Assembly: GCA_905215655.1 (NCBI GenBank)
Contig: CAJMQT010000016.1
Location: forward strand, 1 to 23,296
Reading direction: 5' to 3'
DNA: 23,296 bases
Origin: an uncultured bacterium
GTDB taxonomy: Bacteria; Bacteroidota; Bacteroidia; Bacteroidales; Bacteroidaceae
The translations under genes were made by a program, and so were the position numbers. The notes under the pieces are model-generated. The model ran no database searches and had not been told where the DNA came from. It saw only the letters and a program-made list of their open reading frames with translations. Below, in pieces: positions 1 to 7,701 of the stretch (the stretch's first letter is position 1; every line of letters starts with the position of its first letter).

Positions 1-144
1 CACGTATTTTAAAATATTTGCGGACGTCTGATTATATTTTTCAAATTTTTAATTCTGATAGCCTTAACGTTTTTCAATGTGTAAGGAAAATGGCATAAAA
101 GATGACATATGGCAACAGGCATAAAAGATTAGGACAGGTATCAA

Positions 145-223
145 AAAGTAGGGACATGCCTTAGGCACGTTTGACCTGATTGTCAAAGGGTTAGGTATTT
201 ACACGAAGGCATGTCCCTACTTT
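145..223. repeat. 18-bp perfect inverted repeat with nested hairpin (REP/MITE-like)
   Basis: Positions 145-162 and 206-223 are perfect reverse complements (core AGTAGGGACATGCCTT), separated by 43 nt. The loop holds a second small inverted repeat, TTTGAC (170-175) and GTCAAA (182-187). The 12-mer GGCATAAAAGAT also occurs twice nearby, at 92-103 and 118-129. No transposase is visible. The form resembles REP or short MITE-like palindromes, but it could also fold at the 3' end of the transcript of the minus-strand nuclease gene that ends at 267. Nothing else was recognised in positions 1-266. Confidence 0.7.
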
Positions 224-266
224 GTTGGCTAATTCAGCTATGACTCTAATTTTGATACACCTTCAT

Positions 267-1508
267 TTACAATTCTTCAATCTTTTGAACGAACTCATTA
301 ACGATAGATACCATACGTTCAATACATTCTTTACGTTTCTGAGGAGAAATTAGTTTGTATGTTTGTGTGCCCTCAAAATTGCTAAAACAAAAATCGAGGT
401 CGCCTCCCTCCTCCGGCTCAAAATATTTCCAATAAAGCCAAGTTTCATTACTTCCATCCGGTTCATCAATTTCAGTTAAAGCCTTTACTATTCTCTTGAT
501 TTCCTTTGTGCATTTTCCGTTAGTTTTGCATACGCCATAACAGATAGAGTCACCATAATCACAATTTATTCCAAACGGAATTCCTGACTTTGAAGTAAAG
601 CACAAATTAAAATAAACTTGTCTTATGCGTGGTCCACCATGAACTGCATCATTTATCAACTCATTTTCTATTCTTCCTGTTATGGTGTATCCAGCCAAAA
701 CCAATGCGTCTGACAACTCTTTCCAAAAGTCGCAAATCGTATGCCACTTAATATGTTTGAAATTATTAATCAAGAACATTGCACTTTCTAAGTTATCTGA
801 ATTTTTACCGACAATGTTCATGAGTTCTATTCTTTCAGAAATGGAGGATTCGTTATTCGTCATTTTTTGTAATAGATTTATATATTGATTTATTGTTTCC
901 CGAAGTATTGGCTTCGCATAGCTTTCTTTTGCGCACTCTTTGAGCCATTCGATTATTTCAGAACCATAAGAGATACATTGTACTTTTTCCGCAAGTTCCG
1001 GGTATTTTTTGCTGGTTGAAACACTTTCTTCTGATGGTTCGTGCTGGTCGAGGGTAAGATAATATATGTTTATTTTATCCTTTGAAAAACCTTCTTCTAT
1101 GGCTTCACGGTAATACTTTTCAAGTTGCCCTTCGCCTTCATGGTTACAATCCTTTGCGTCTATCTTGTTCTCGATAATTACAGCAGACTCATTTCCTTTA
1201 CGGATGAAGATGTCAATATCTTTATATTCCGATGGATTTAAGAAGTTGGGATTTACTGATATTTCGGTATCGTCCACTTGCATATCACTTTTGACCACAC
1301 GAAGGAACAGCCTAAGGAATGTGTTGCCCATTTTGTGTGGTGCTTTTGGGTCAAGCAAAACAGAGATAAACCGAGAATGCAGTTTCTCTTCATCTCGTTC
1401 GTTCCGCAAAATGGAAAACAGATTGAATTTTTCTTCTTTATCTTGGCGTTCAAGCTGTTTCAAACGCAAGATATTAACTTGTTTGAGAAGGAAATCAACG
1501 TTATTCAT
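267..1508 (-). CDS. PD-(D/E)XK nuclease superfamily protein
   Basis: This 413-residue protein looks like the PD-(D/E)XK nuclease group that carries an HSRFxxxLLDP-type motif. The N-terminal half holds H44-S45-R46-F47, then LLDP. The putative catalytic core is D97/D99 (KDIDI), E113-N114-K115 (the ExK element) and G127-Q128-L129-E130-K131-Y132. There is no signal peptide or membrane segment, so it should be cytoplasmic. The C-terminal half (about 240-413) matches nothing I can name. The gene is visibly more AT-rich than its neighbours, stands alone, and lies next to an inverted repeat, which suggests horizontal acquisition. Members of this superfamily often act in phage defence or restriction, but no partner methylase or helicase is present, so that role is only inferred. 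A TAnnTTTG box lies about 42 nt upstream of the start. Confidence 0.8.
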   Translation of the reverse strand: MNNVDFLLKQVNILRLKQLERQDKEEKFNLFSILRNERDEEKLHSRFISVLLDPKAPHKMGNTFLRLFLRVVKSDMQVDDTEISVNPNFLNPSEYKDIDIFIRKGNESAVIIENKIDAKDCNHEGEGQLEKYYREAIEEGFSKDKINIYYLTLDQHEPSEESVSTSKKYPELAEKVQCISYGSEIIEWLKECAKESYAKPILRETINQYINLLQKMTNNESSISERIELMNIVGKNSDNLESAMFLINNFKHIKWHTICDFWKELSDALVLAGYTITGRIENELINDAVHGGPRIRQVYFNLCFTSKSGIPFGINCDYGDSICYGVCKTNGKCTKEIKRIVKALTEIDEPDGSNETWLYWKYFEPEEGGDLDFCFSNFEGTQTYKLISPQKRKECIERMVSIVNEFVQKIEEL

Positions 1509-1549
1509 AATAAAAATTACTAAAATTAAATCACTATGTTCGAATAGGA

Positions 1550-1557
1550 CAAAGTTA
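1550..1557 (-). promoter_or_regulatory. -7 box of the nuclease gene
   Basis: On the minus strand this reads TAACTTTG, a perfect match to the Bacteroidota consensus TAnnTTTG, 42 nt upstream of the ATG at 1508. The -33 element is not clear. Transcription would begin near 1543. Confidence 0.55.
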
Positions 1558-1699
1558 CGGAATTAATTTGTATAAAAAGTGTTCTGCAAGTATTTTGATT
1601 CTTGATGGGGGAATATACGCTGAACAGATTGCGGACAAAAGTTTTATCAGCAAATCGGCTTATCTACTCATCCCTTGTTTACTTGTCAACTTTATAAAA

Positions 1700-1744
1700 T
1701 GAAAACGTTTGCAGATTTTGGGAACGTTCCCGCAAACGTTCTCA
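1700..1744. promoter_or_regulatory. Cluster of three AACGTT-centred palindromes, LacI-type operators
   Basis: Three AACGTT cores lie at 1704-1709, 1723-1728 and 1735-1740. The first sits in TGAAAACGTTTGCA (1700-1713), which fits the LacI/CcpA-type operator pattern TGnAAnCGnTnnCA. The middle one is the perfect palindrome GGGAACGTTCCC (1720-1731). The third, read on the minus strand, is TGAGAACGTTTGCG (1731-1744), an inverted near-copy of the first. Such sites are typical targets of LacI-family sugar regulators. They lie 45-90 nt upstream of the kinase -7 box, so activation or looping is as plausible as direct repression. No regulator gene is in the window. Confidence 0.6.
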
Positions 1745-1788
1745 ACAAAAACGATTAAGAAACATTCCATTTATTGTTGGAATAATCT

Positions 1789-1796
1789 TACCTTTG
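1789..1796 (+). promoter_or_regulatory. -7 box of the sugar kinase gene
   Basis: The sequence is TACCTTTG, a perfect TAnnTTTG match, 36 nt before the ATG at 1833. This would give a leader of about 30 nt. Confidence 0.6.
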
Positions 1797-1832
1797 GAGA
1801 CATAAAGCAAAACCTGAACAAAAACAAATATC

Positions 1833-2741
1833 ATGAAGACAAAAGAAAAATACGTTGTTGGAATAGGAGAAGCTCTGTGGGACATTTTGCCCGAAGGTAA
1901 GAAGATCGGTGGCGCTCCGGCAAACTTCGCCTACCATGTGTCACAGTTCGGATTAGAGAGCAAGGTGGTCAGCGCCGTGGGCGATGACAAATTAGGTGAC
2001 GAGATACTTGATAATTTCAGGGAGAAAGGACTGAATATGGTTATAGAGAAGGTTGACTATCCTACGGGAACCGCCCATATTGAGGTCGACCGTGCGGGCG
2101 TGCCTTGTTATGATATCAAGGAAAATGTGGCGTGGGATAATATTCCGTTCACCGACGAACTGAAAGAGCTTGCACAAGACACATGCACCGTTTGTTTCGG
2201 TTCGCTTGCCCAGCGCAACGTTGTGTCGCGCGAGACGATCGGCGCCTTCCTTGACACAATGCCCGAAGAGCCCGGCAGATACAAGATTTTCGACATCAAT
2301 CTGCGCCAGGGATTTTATTCAAAAGAGATAATCCACAGTTCGTTGCGGCGCTGCAACGTTCTGAAAATCAACGATGAAGAACTTGTTACAGTGAGCCGCA
2401 TGTTCGGCTGTCCGGAAACAGACATGCAGAGCATGTGCCGGATGTTGCTTGCAGAATATAAGTTGGATATGCTCATTCTTACCTGCGGCGCGACCGGCAG
2501 CTACGTCTTCACACCGAGCGACGTCTCGTTTATTGAAACGCCAAAGGTGGATGTTGCCGATACCGTAGGCGCCGGCGACTCGTTCACGGCGTCATTCATT
2601 TCAGCAATATTAAGCGGGAAAAGCGTCAGAGGCTCTCACCGACTGGCGGTTGACGTCTCCGCTTTTGTTTGTACGCAGAAGGGCGCCATGCCGTTACTTC
2701 CAAAGGATTTACGTCAGATTAATTTGAGTCAGACAAATTAA
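1833..2741 (+). CDS. PfkB-family carbohydrate kinase, probable fructokinase
   Basis: This 302-residue cytoplasmic enzyme belongs to the ribokinase/PfkB family, which transfers phosphate from ATP to a sugar. The N-terminal signature GGAPANFAYH covers residues 26-35. The C-terminal signature DTVGAGDSF begins at D243, with D249 as the expected catalytic base and the GAGD segment forming the anion hole. Length is normal for the family. Similar Bacteroidales proteins are usually annotated as fructokinases, which is the favoured substrate here, but substrate specificity cannot be read from the sequence. No transporter or glycosidase gene is adjacent. The cluster of LacI-type operators upstream suggests carbohydrate-responsive control. 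The start at 1833 is supported by the promoter and by the family N-terminus. The gene converges on the ABC exporter with only 11 nt between stop codons. Confidence 0.88.
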   Translation: MKTKEKYVVGIGEALWDILPEGKKIGGAPANFAYHVSQFGLESKVVSAVGDDKLGDEILDNFREKGLNMVIEKVDYPTGTAHIEVDRAGVPCYDIKENVAWDNIPFTDELKELAQDTCTVCFGSLAQRNVVSRETIGAFLDTMPEEPGRYKIFDINLRQGFYSKEIIHSSLRRCNVLKINDEELVTVSRMFGCPETDMQSMCRMLLAEYKLDMLILTCGATGSYVFTPSDVSFIETPKVDVADTVGAGDSFTASFISAILSGKSVRGSHRLAVDVSAFVCTQKGAMPLLPKDLRQINLSQTN

Positions 2742-2752
2742 AAAACCGCCCG

Positions 2753-4423
2753 TCACATTTTCAACACACGGTCGCAATAGTCCACGACGGCAAGTCTGTG
2801 GGTAACAAATATAATTGTCTTGCCGCTGCTTTCAAGCAGGTTGCGCAGCAGTCGTTGTTCCGTCTCGGGGTCGAGCGAGCTTGTAGCCTCGTCAAGAAGC
2901 ATTATCGAGCCTTCGCGGAGCAGAGCCCGGGCTATCGCGATGCGCTGTGCCTGCCCCTCGCTCAGTCCGCCTCCGTCTTCCGAGCAGAATGTTCCGAGAC
3001 CGTCGGGCAAGTCGAACACAAAGTCGGCACACGCCTTATGCAGCGCCTCGTGCATCTCTTCGTCGGTGGCGGAGAGGCGTCCCAGTTTCAGATTTTCGCG
3101 TATAGTACCGCTCAACAATGTGTTCCCCTGCGGCACGTAAACGAAGTTACAGCGCGTCAGAGCCGACAACTCGTGCGCCTCGCCGTCGTTGTTGTAGACC
3201 ACGGCGCGCCCTTTCCGAGGATGGATAAGCGCAAGAATCATCCTGACGAGGGTGGTCTTTCCGGCGCCCGTCTCGCCTAAAACGGCGGTGCAACTGCCGG
3301 GGGTGAAGTCGTAAGAGAAGTCGGCAAGCACGTCCGTCCCGCCGTCTTCGTAAGCGTAGCTGACGTTTTCGAGGCGCACGCCGACACCGTTTTCGTCTGA
3401 CACATACACCGGGTCGCCCTGCGGTTCGAGCCGGTCTTCTTCAAGTTCCATAAGTCTTTCGGCTGCTGTAAGCACATGTACGAATGCCGGCACGAGCTTT
3501 GTCAGGTTGCGTGCGGGACCCTGTATCTTGCCGACGAGTTGCAGGAACGCCGTCATTCCGCCGAAAGACAGCGTGTGATTATACATCCTTATGGCGCTCC
3601 ATAGGAAGGCGACGAGGTATCCGAGGGCGAAACCGAAGTTCAGGATGAGGTTGGAGAACACCGAGAACGCCGTCCGCTTGACCACGTTGCGGCGCAAACG
3701 GCTCTGCATTCCTTCAAGTTTGCCTATCATGGCGGCGTTCTTTTCGAGCGTCTTTATCAGCATCCGGTTCTGTATTGTCTCCTGAAGCACGCTCTGAACG
3801 CGGCTGTCGCTCTGCCGCACGAGTCTTGTGAGGCGGCGCATCCTGCCCACGTAGATACGGCTTACGACAAGGAACAGCGGCAGCATGGCGATTATTATGA
3901 CTGCGAGCAGCGGGTCCATCGAGAAGAGATAGAAGAACGAACCGGCGAAGAGAGCCAGCACGGAGACGGTGTTCGGAACGGTCTCCGTCAGGAAGTCGAC
4001 CACCCGGTTGACGTCAAGTTCCAGTCGGTTGAGCACGTCTCCGCTGTGAAAGCGATCCTTGCCGCGCCACTCCGAGCGCAGGATACGGTCGAGAATGCGC
4101 TGCTGCATGCGGTTCTGCGCCTTCACGCCGAGGATGTTTCTCACCCAGACGGAGGATATACCGATGGCAAACTCGCACAGTATCAGCGCGCCCATGAGTG
4201 CCACCGCCAGATAGAGCGAGCCGCTCTTGGCGTGCGATGCAACGTCGATGGCGTTTTTGACAGCCCATACCGACGCCAGACTTACCGCCACATCGAGCAG
4301 TCCGAGCATGGCGTTTATTAGCGCTTGTTTACGGTTTCCGCGCCACGCACGCCACAACCAGCCTGTTATCTGTTTAACGGGATATTTGCTTTCGGGTATT
4401 CTCAGTAATGATTTAAGGCTCAT
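2753..4423 (-). CDS. ABC exporter half-transporter (fused permease and ATPase)
   Basis: The 556-residue protein has the type I exporter layout: a membrane domain with helices at about 35-60, 70-95, 150-170, 172-192 and 250-280, followed by a nucleotide-binding domain from about residue 350. Visible motifs are Walker A GETGAGKTT (383-391), Q-loop Q432, signature LSEGQ (487-491), Walker B IMLLDE (507-512) and switch histidine H542. It would work as a dimer in the inner membrane. The substrate is unknown; lipid, peptide or drug export are all possible. The protein ends at VLKM, soon after the H-loop, so the usual short C-terminal tail is missing, although the catalytic core is complete. It lies 112 nt downstream of nadK on the same strand and may be co-transcribed. 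No strong -7 box was found in that gap. Confidence 0.92.
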   Translation of the reverse strand: MSLKSLLRIPESKYPVKQITGWLWRAWRGNRKQALINAMLGLLDVAVSLASVWAVKNAIDVASHAKSGSLYLAVALMGALILCEFAIGISSVWVRNILGVKAQNRMQQRILDRILRSEWRGKDRFHSGDVLNRLELDVNRVVDFLTETVPNTVSVLALFAGSFFYLFSMDPLLAVIIIAMLPLFLVVSRIYVGRMRRLTRLVRQSDSRVQSVLQETIQNRMLIKTLEKNAAMIGKLEGMQSRLRRNVVKRTAFSVFSNLILNFGFALGYLVAFLWSAIRMYNHTLSFGGMTAFLQLVGKIQGPARNLTKLVPAFVHVLTAAERLMELEEDRLEPQGDPVYVSDENGVGVRLENVSYAYEDGGTDVLADFSYDFTPGSCTAVLGETGAGKTTLVRMILALIHPRKGRAVVYNNDGEAHELSALTRCNFVYVPQGNTLLSGTIRENLKLGRLSATDEEMHEALHKACADFVFDLPDGLGTFCSEDGGGLSEGQAQRIAIARALLREGSIMLLDEATSSLDPETEQRLLRNLLESSGKTIIFVTHRLAVVDYCDRVLKM

Positions 4424-4440
4424 CTTAATAATTATTTGTT

Positions 4441-4459
4441 TGTCGGCAAACAGCCGACA
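4441..4459 (-). promoter_or_regulatory. Small hairpin in the leader of the ABC exporter gene
   Basis: TGTCGGC and GCCGACA form a perfect 7-bp stem around a 5-nt loop, about 18 nt upstream of the exporter ATG. No U-tract follows on the minus strand, so it is unlikely to be an intrinsic terminator for nadK. It might modulate translation or mark an RNA-processing site. Confidence 0.35.
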
Positions 4460-4480
4460 TACATTATATCAACTTTGCAA

Positions 4481-4520
4481 ATTGACTCGTCTGCTTGTCA
4501 CTCGTCAACTTGTCCACTTA
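4481..4520. repeat. Degenerate 8-bp-period repeat
   Basis: About five successive octamers of the type ACTYGTCn occur here (for example ACTCGTCA and AACTTGTC). They lie in the nadK-ABC exporter gap. The same octamer style recurs at other intergenic sites in the window. Confidence 0.5.
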
Positions 4521-4535
4521 AAGAAAAGAACAAAC

Positions 4536-5423
4536 TTATCCTCGGGTGTCAAGCCCCCACATCATCTTATCGCGCAAGGTGGCGAAATATCTGCGACCGC
4601 TGCGCTTCACGATTTTTATCTCGTAAGGCGCTTTACGTACCGTCAGGCGGGTGCGTTCGGCACACTTCTCCGACTGACCGTCCACCGCAATGAGGAAACT
4701 ATGGCTGCGGCTCTCCACCATCAGCTCCACTTCCGCGTCGTCGGGAATTACAATCGGACGGATGTTAAGACTGTGGGGCGCCACCGGCGTGAGGCATAAT
4801 GTGCCCGTGCGGGGCACGATTATCGGTCCGCCGTTGGACAAGGAGTAAGCCGTCGAACCTGTCGGCGTGCTGACGATAAGCCCGTCAGCCTGATAGGTTA
4901 TCAGCCGTTCGCCGTTTATCGAGGCGTGAATAGAAATCATGGAGGCATTGTCGCGCTTCAACACGGCTATGTCGTTGAGCGCCGTACTCGGTCCCGTCAG
5001 CGGATGTCCGTCAGCCTCAATGCTTATCACCGTGTGGTTTTCAATCATGAAATCGCCACGGAACAGGGCGTCGAGAGCTTCGTCTATCTCCGCCGGAACA
5101 ACATCGGCAAGAAATCCGAGACGACCCATGTTGACGCCGAGGATAGGAATATTCTTGTCGCCCACGGCTCCGGCGGCACGCAACAGCGTACCGTCGCCGC
5201 CCATGGAGATGACAAAGTCGGCGCTGAAATCATCGCACTCGAAGACATCAAAGCAGTTTTCGGCTATCTTGCCGGTGCTCACCAAGAAATCGTGAAACGA
5301 GCTTTCAAGACTCACCTCGGCGTCCCTTCCTGACAGAAAAGACAGGATACGGTTGATGTTTTCCGACTTCTTTGACTGGTATATGTTGCCGAACAACGCG
5401 AATTTCAACTTGCGTGATGCCAT
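4536..5423 (-). CDS. nadK: NAD kinase
   Basis: This 295-residue cytoplasmic enzyme phosphorylates NAD to NADP and is the only route to NADP in most bacteria. The diagnostic GGDGT motif is at residues 75-79, with D77 the likely catalytic residue. N150-D151 and the glycine/threonine motif TPTGSTAYS (186-194) form the rest of the NAD/ATP site. Length is normal. The start at 5423 gives MASRKLKFALFGN, the expected first beta strand. The gene is divergent from pdxJ, and the ABC exporter gene follows 112 nt downstream on the same strand. Confidence 0.96.
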   Translation of the reverse strand: MASRKLKFALFGNIYQSKKSENINRILSFLSGRDAEVSLESSFHDFLVSTGKIAENCFDVFECDDFSADFVISMGGDGTLLRAAGAVGDKNIPILGVNMGRLGFLADVVPAEIDEALDALFRGDFMIENHTVISIEADGHPLTGPSTALNDIAVLKRDNASMISIHASINGERLITYQADGLIVSTPTGSTAYSLSNGGPIIVPRTGTLCLTPVAPHSLNIRPIVIPDDAEVELMVESRSHSFLIAVDGQSEKCAERTRLTVRKAPYEIKIVKRSGRRYFATLRDKMMWGLDTRG

Positions 5424-5483
5424 AATTTGATGCTTTTATAATTCTTTCAGAGTGCAGAATGATGATAAATGGCAAACATTTTG

Positions 5484-5491
5484 TAACTTTG
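5484..5491 (+). promoter_or_regulatory. -7 box of pdxJ
   Basis: TAACTTTG is a perfect TAnnTTTG match. The predicted transcription start near 5498 leaves about 70 nt of leader before the ATG at 5568. This position argues against the earlier in-frame ATG at 5496. Confidence 0.5.
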
Positions 5492-5510
5492 CCATGTGAA
5501 AACTTGTTTG

Positions 5511-5518
5511 CAAAATTA
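5511..5518 (-). promoter_or_regulatory. -7 box of nadK
   Basis: Read on the minus strand this is TAATTTTG, a match to TAnnTTTG, with a predicted start near 5504 and an 80-nt leader. The box lies downstream of the predicted pdxJ start, so the two divergent promoters overlap. Confidence 0.45.
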
Positions 5519-5567
5519 CACATTTTGCCGGATAACAGGCTCTCGTAACATCATAAATTTGAAAAAA

Positions 5568-6281
5568 ATGACGAAATTAAGTGTAAACATCAACAAGATT
5601 GCAACAGTCAGAAACGCACGCGGAGGCAACAATCCCGACGTGGCGAAGGTTGCCGTGCATTGTCAGATGTTCGGCGCACAAGGTATCACCGTGCATCCAA
5701 GACCGGACGAAAGGCACATCAGATACAATGACGTAAGGGCGATAAAACCGCTCATCAAGACCGAACTGAACATCGAGGGGAACCCCATCGACAAATACAT
5801 CGACCTCGTGCTGGAAGTCCATCCGACACAAGTGACGCTCGTGCCCGATGCCGACGACCAGATAACAAGCAACCACGGGTGGGACACGAAAGCGAACAAG
5901 GCATTTCTGACCGACGTCATCGGCAGGTTCAAGGACGCCGGAATAAGGACTTCAATCTTTGTTGACGCTGAGCCGGAGATGGTATTCCACGCAAAAGAAT
6001 GTGGCACGGACCGCATCGAACTGTACACCGAGCCATACGCATCGGGCTACGGACACGACCGCGAAGAGGCGATAAAGCCCTTTGTCGAGGCTGCCGTGGC
6101 GGCTCGCGAGGCAGGACTCGGACTTAACGCGGGGCACGACCTGAGCCTCATCAACCTACATTATTTCTACCGGAACATACCTTGGCTCGACGAGGTAAGC
6201 ATCGGTCACGCCCTCATCTGCGACGCTCTCTACATGGGACTGGCAAACTCCATCAAGGCGTATCTCGACTGTCTGAAATGA
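5568..6281 (+). CDS. pdxJ: Pyridoxine 5'-phosphate synthase
   Basis: PdxJ condenses 1-deoxyxylulose 5-phosphate with 3-amino-2-oxopropyl phosphate to make pyridoxine 5'-phosphate in the DXP-dependent vitamin B6 pathway. The 237-residue cytoplasmic protein has the TIM-barrel hallmarks: SVNINKIATVRNARGG near the N-terminus, HPRPDERHI with H43 and H50, E70 in NIEGNP, HPTQVTLVPD, and H190 in LNAGHDL. These match the known catalytic histidines and glutamate of the family. The start at 5568 was chosen because the family begins MxxLSVNINK; the open frame extends 24 codons further upstream, but that extension has no family similarity and falls in the promoter leader. The DJ-1 gene follows 96 nt downstream and is probably co-transcribed. 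Confidence 0.96.
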   Translation: MTKLSVNINKIATVRNARGGNNPDVAKVAVHCQMFGAQGITVHPRPDERHIRYNDVRAIKPLIKTELNIEGNPIDKYIDLVLEVHPTQVTLVPDADDQITSNHGWDTKANKAFLTDVIGRFKDAGIRTSIFVDAEPEMVFHAKECGTDRIELYTEPYASGYGHDREEAIKPFVEAAVAAREAGLGLNAGHDLSLINLHYFYRNIPWLDEVSIGHALICDALYMGLANSIKAYLDCLK

Positions 6282-6377
6282 TTTTGGCAGGAGACGGGAT
6301 CGTCCGACGGCAGCTTACGGCATGACATCGGCTGCCGATAATAACTTTAAAAACAACCCGACAAATTATTTTTAACC

Positions 6378-6941
6378 ATGAGTAAAGTTTATGAATTTCT
6401 CGCAACGGGCTTCGAAGACATCGAGGCTCTGATACCATTGGACATAATGCGGCGCGGAGGAGTCGACTTCAAGACCGTCAGCATAACCGGCTCAAAAGCC
6501 GTGGAGACGTCTCACGGAGTGACCATCAACGCCGACCTGCTCTTTGAAGAGGCAGACTTTGCAGACGCAGACCTGCTCATGCTGCCCGGCGGACTGCCCG
6601 GAGCGACCAACCTTAACGAGCATACGGCGCTGAAAGAGCTGCTCGCCGAGCACGCCGCAAAAGGCAAGATGGTCAGCGCGATATGTGCCGCGCCGATGGT
6701 GTTGGGCGGTCTCGGACTGCTGAAAGGTCGCCGCGCCACGTGTTATCCGGGCTTCGAGAAGTATCTCGACGGAGCCGAATACACCCACGAACTTTACACA
6801 CGCGACGGCAACATCACCACAGGCGAAGGTCCGGCGGCTACCCTTCCATACGCTTACGACCTGCTCGCGCAGCTTACCGACAGGCAGACGGCAGACCAAG
6901 TTGCCGAAGGCATGATGTTCAAACACCTCATGGAGAAATAA
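6378..6941 (+). CDS. DJ-1/PfpI family protein (YajL/ThiJ type)
   Basis: This 187-residue cytoplasmic protein has the class I glutamine amidotransferase-like fold. The nucleophile-elbow cysteine is C103 in SAICAAP, and the conserved acidic partner is E16 in FEDIEAL. GGLPGATNL (71-79) is also characteristic. Related proteins act in oxidative or carbonyl stress protection, but the exact activity (deglycase, chaperone or glyoxalase) is disputed across the family, so only the family is called. It lies between pdxJ and a strong intrinsic terminator, which suggests it ends the pdxJ transcript. Confidence 0.9.
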   Translation: MSKVYEFLATGFEDIEALIPLDIMRRGGVDFKTVSITGSKAVETSHGVTINADLLFEEADFADADLLMLPGGLPGATNLNEHTALKELLAEHAAKGKMVSAICAAPMVLGGLGLLKGRRATCYPGFEKYLDGAEYTHELYTRDGNITTGEGPAATLPYAYDLLAQLTDRQTADQVAEGMMFKHLMEK

Positions 6942-6958
6942 CAACAACCTCATAACGC

Positions 6959-6998
6959 TCCGGATTTTCCGTCATCCGACGGGACATCCGGACTTTTT
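6959..6998 (+). terminator. Intrinsic terminator after the DJ-1 gene
   Basis: The outer stem TCCGGAT/ATCCGGA (6959-6965 with 6986-6992) encloses an inner stem CCGTC/GACGG (6969-6973 with 6978-6982). A run of five T follows at 6994-6998. It separates pdxJ-DJ-1 from ispD. Confidence 0.8.
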
Positions 6999-7035
6999 AT
7001 ATAAAAACATTGAACACAAAAAAGACTTTTAAATA

Positions 7036-7701
7036 ATGGATTACGCCATAGTTGTAGCGGGAGGCAAGGGGCTGAGAATGGGCTCGGACATACCGAAACA
7101 GTTTCTTCCGATAAACGGTCTGCCCGTATTGATGCAGACGTTAAAGCGCTTTCGGGAGTACAGCGAGGAGCTTACGATTATCTTGGTGCTGCCCAAAGAG
7201 CAGCAGGAATACTGGCACGAGCTGTCAAAAAACTATCATTTCTCGAAGACATACATCATCGCCAACGGTGGTGAGACGCGCTTCCACTCGGTGAAGAACG
7301 GACTGGCGTGCATACCGGACGATGCCGAAGGCGTGGTGGGAGTACACGACGGAGTGCGCCCATTCCCCTCAATCGAGGTGATAAGGAACTGCTATGAGAC
7401 GGCAAGAGAGGCGAAAGCGGTAATCCCCGTACTGCCCGTCGTCGACACGTTAAGGCGCATCAACGGCAACAACACCAGCGAAACGGTGCAGCGAAAGGAC
7501 TTTATGCTGGTTCAGACGCCGCAAACGTTTGACATACAACTGCTCAAACGTGCATACGAACAGCCTTATCAAGACAGCTTTACCGACGATGCGACGGTGG
7601 TTGAGGCGCTCGGACAGAGCATTACACTTGTAGAAGGAAACCGCGAGAACATAAAAATCACGACTCCATACGACCTCAAAATATCAAGAGTTCTTGCCTG
7701 A
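7036..7701 (+). CDS. ispD: 2-C-methyl-D-erythritol 4-phosphate cytidylyltransferase
   Basis: IspD couples MEP to CTP in the non-mevalonate isoprenoid pathway. The 221-residue protein carries the nucleotidyltransferase loop VAGGKGLRMG (residues 7-16), K21 in PKQF, D105-G106-V107-R108-P109, the substrate-side motif DSFTDDA, and the C-terminal ENIKITTPYDL. Length is typical for the monofunctional enzyme, with no fused IspF. The gene follows a terminator and precedes recG by 121 nt. No clear TAnnTTTG box was found in the 37 nt between the terminator and the start, so partial read-through from the pdxJ transcript is possible. The stop codon touches the first unit of a 22-bp tandem repeat. Confidence 0.96.
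   Translation: MDYAIVVAGGKGLRMGSDIPKQFLPINGLPVLMQTLKRFREYSEELTIILVLPKEQQEYWHELSKNYHFSKTYIIANGGETRFHSVKNGLACIPDDAEGVVGVHDGVRPFPSIEVIRNCYETAREAKAVIPVLPVVDTLRRINGNNTSETVQRKDFMLVQTPQTFDIQLLKRAYEQPYQDSFTDDATVVEALGQSITLVEGNRENIKITTPYDLKISRVLA

Larger units (their letters stand above)
1509..1832. other. Intergenic region between divergent nuclease and sugar-kinase genes
   Basis: This 324-nt AT-rich stretch holds the minus-strand promoter of the nuclease gene, a short degenerate 8-bp-period repeat (about 1663-1695), a cluster of AACGTT-centred palindromes (1700-1744) and the plus-strand promoter of the kinase. I see no convincing small gene. The open frame that begins at 1709 runs through the operators and out of frame into the kinase. 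Confidence 0.7.

Noticed and set aside
2798..3280. 160-codon plus-strand open frame inside the ABC exporter gene
   Set aside because: It is antisense to the Walker and signature motifs of the exporter.
5496..5567. 24-codon N-terminal extension of PdxJ
   Set aside because: The PdxJ family starts at MTKLSVNINK; the extension lies in the promoter leader.
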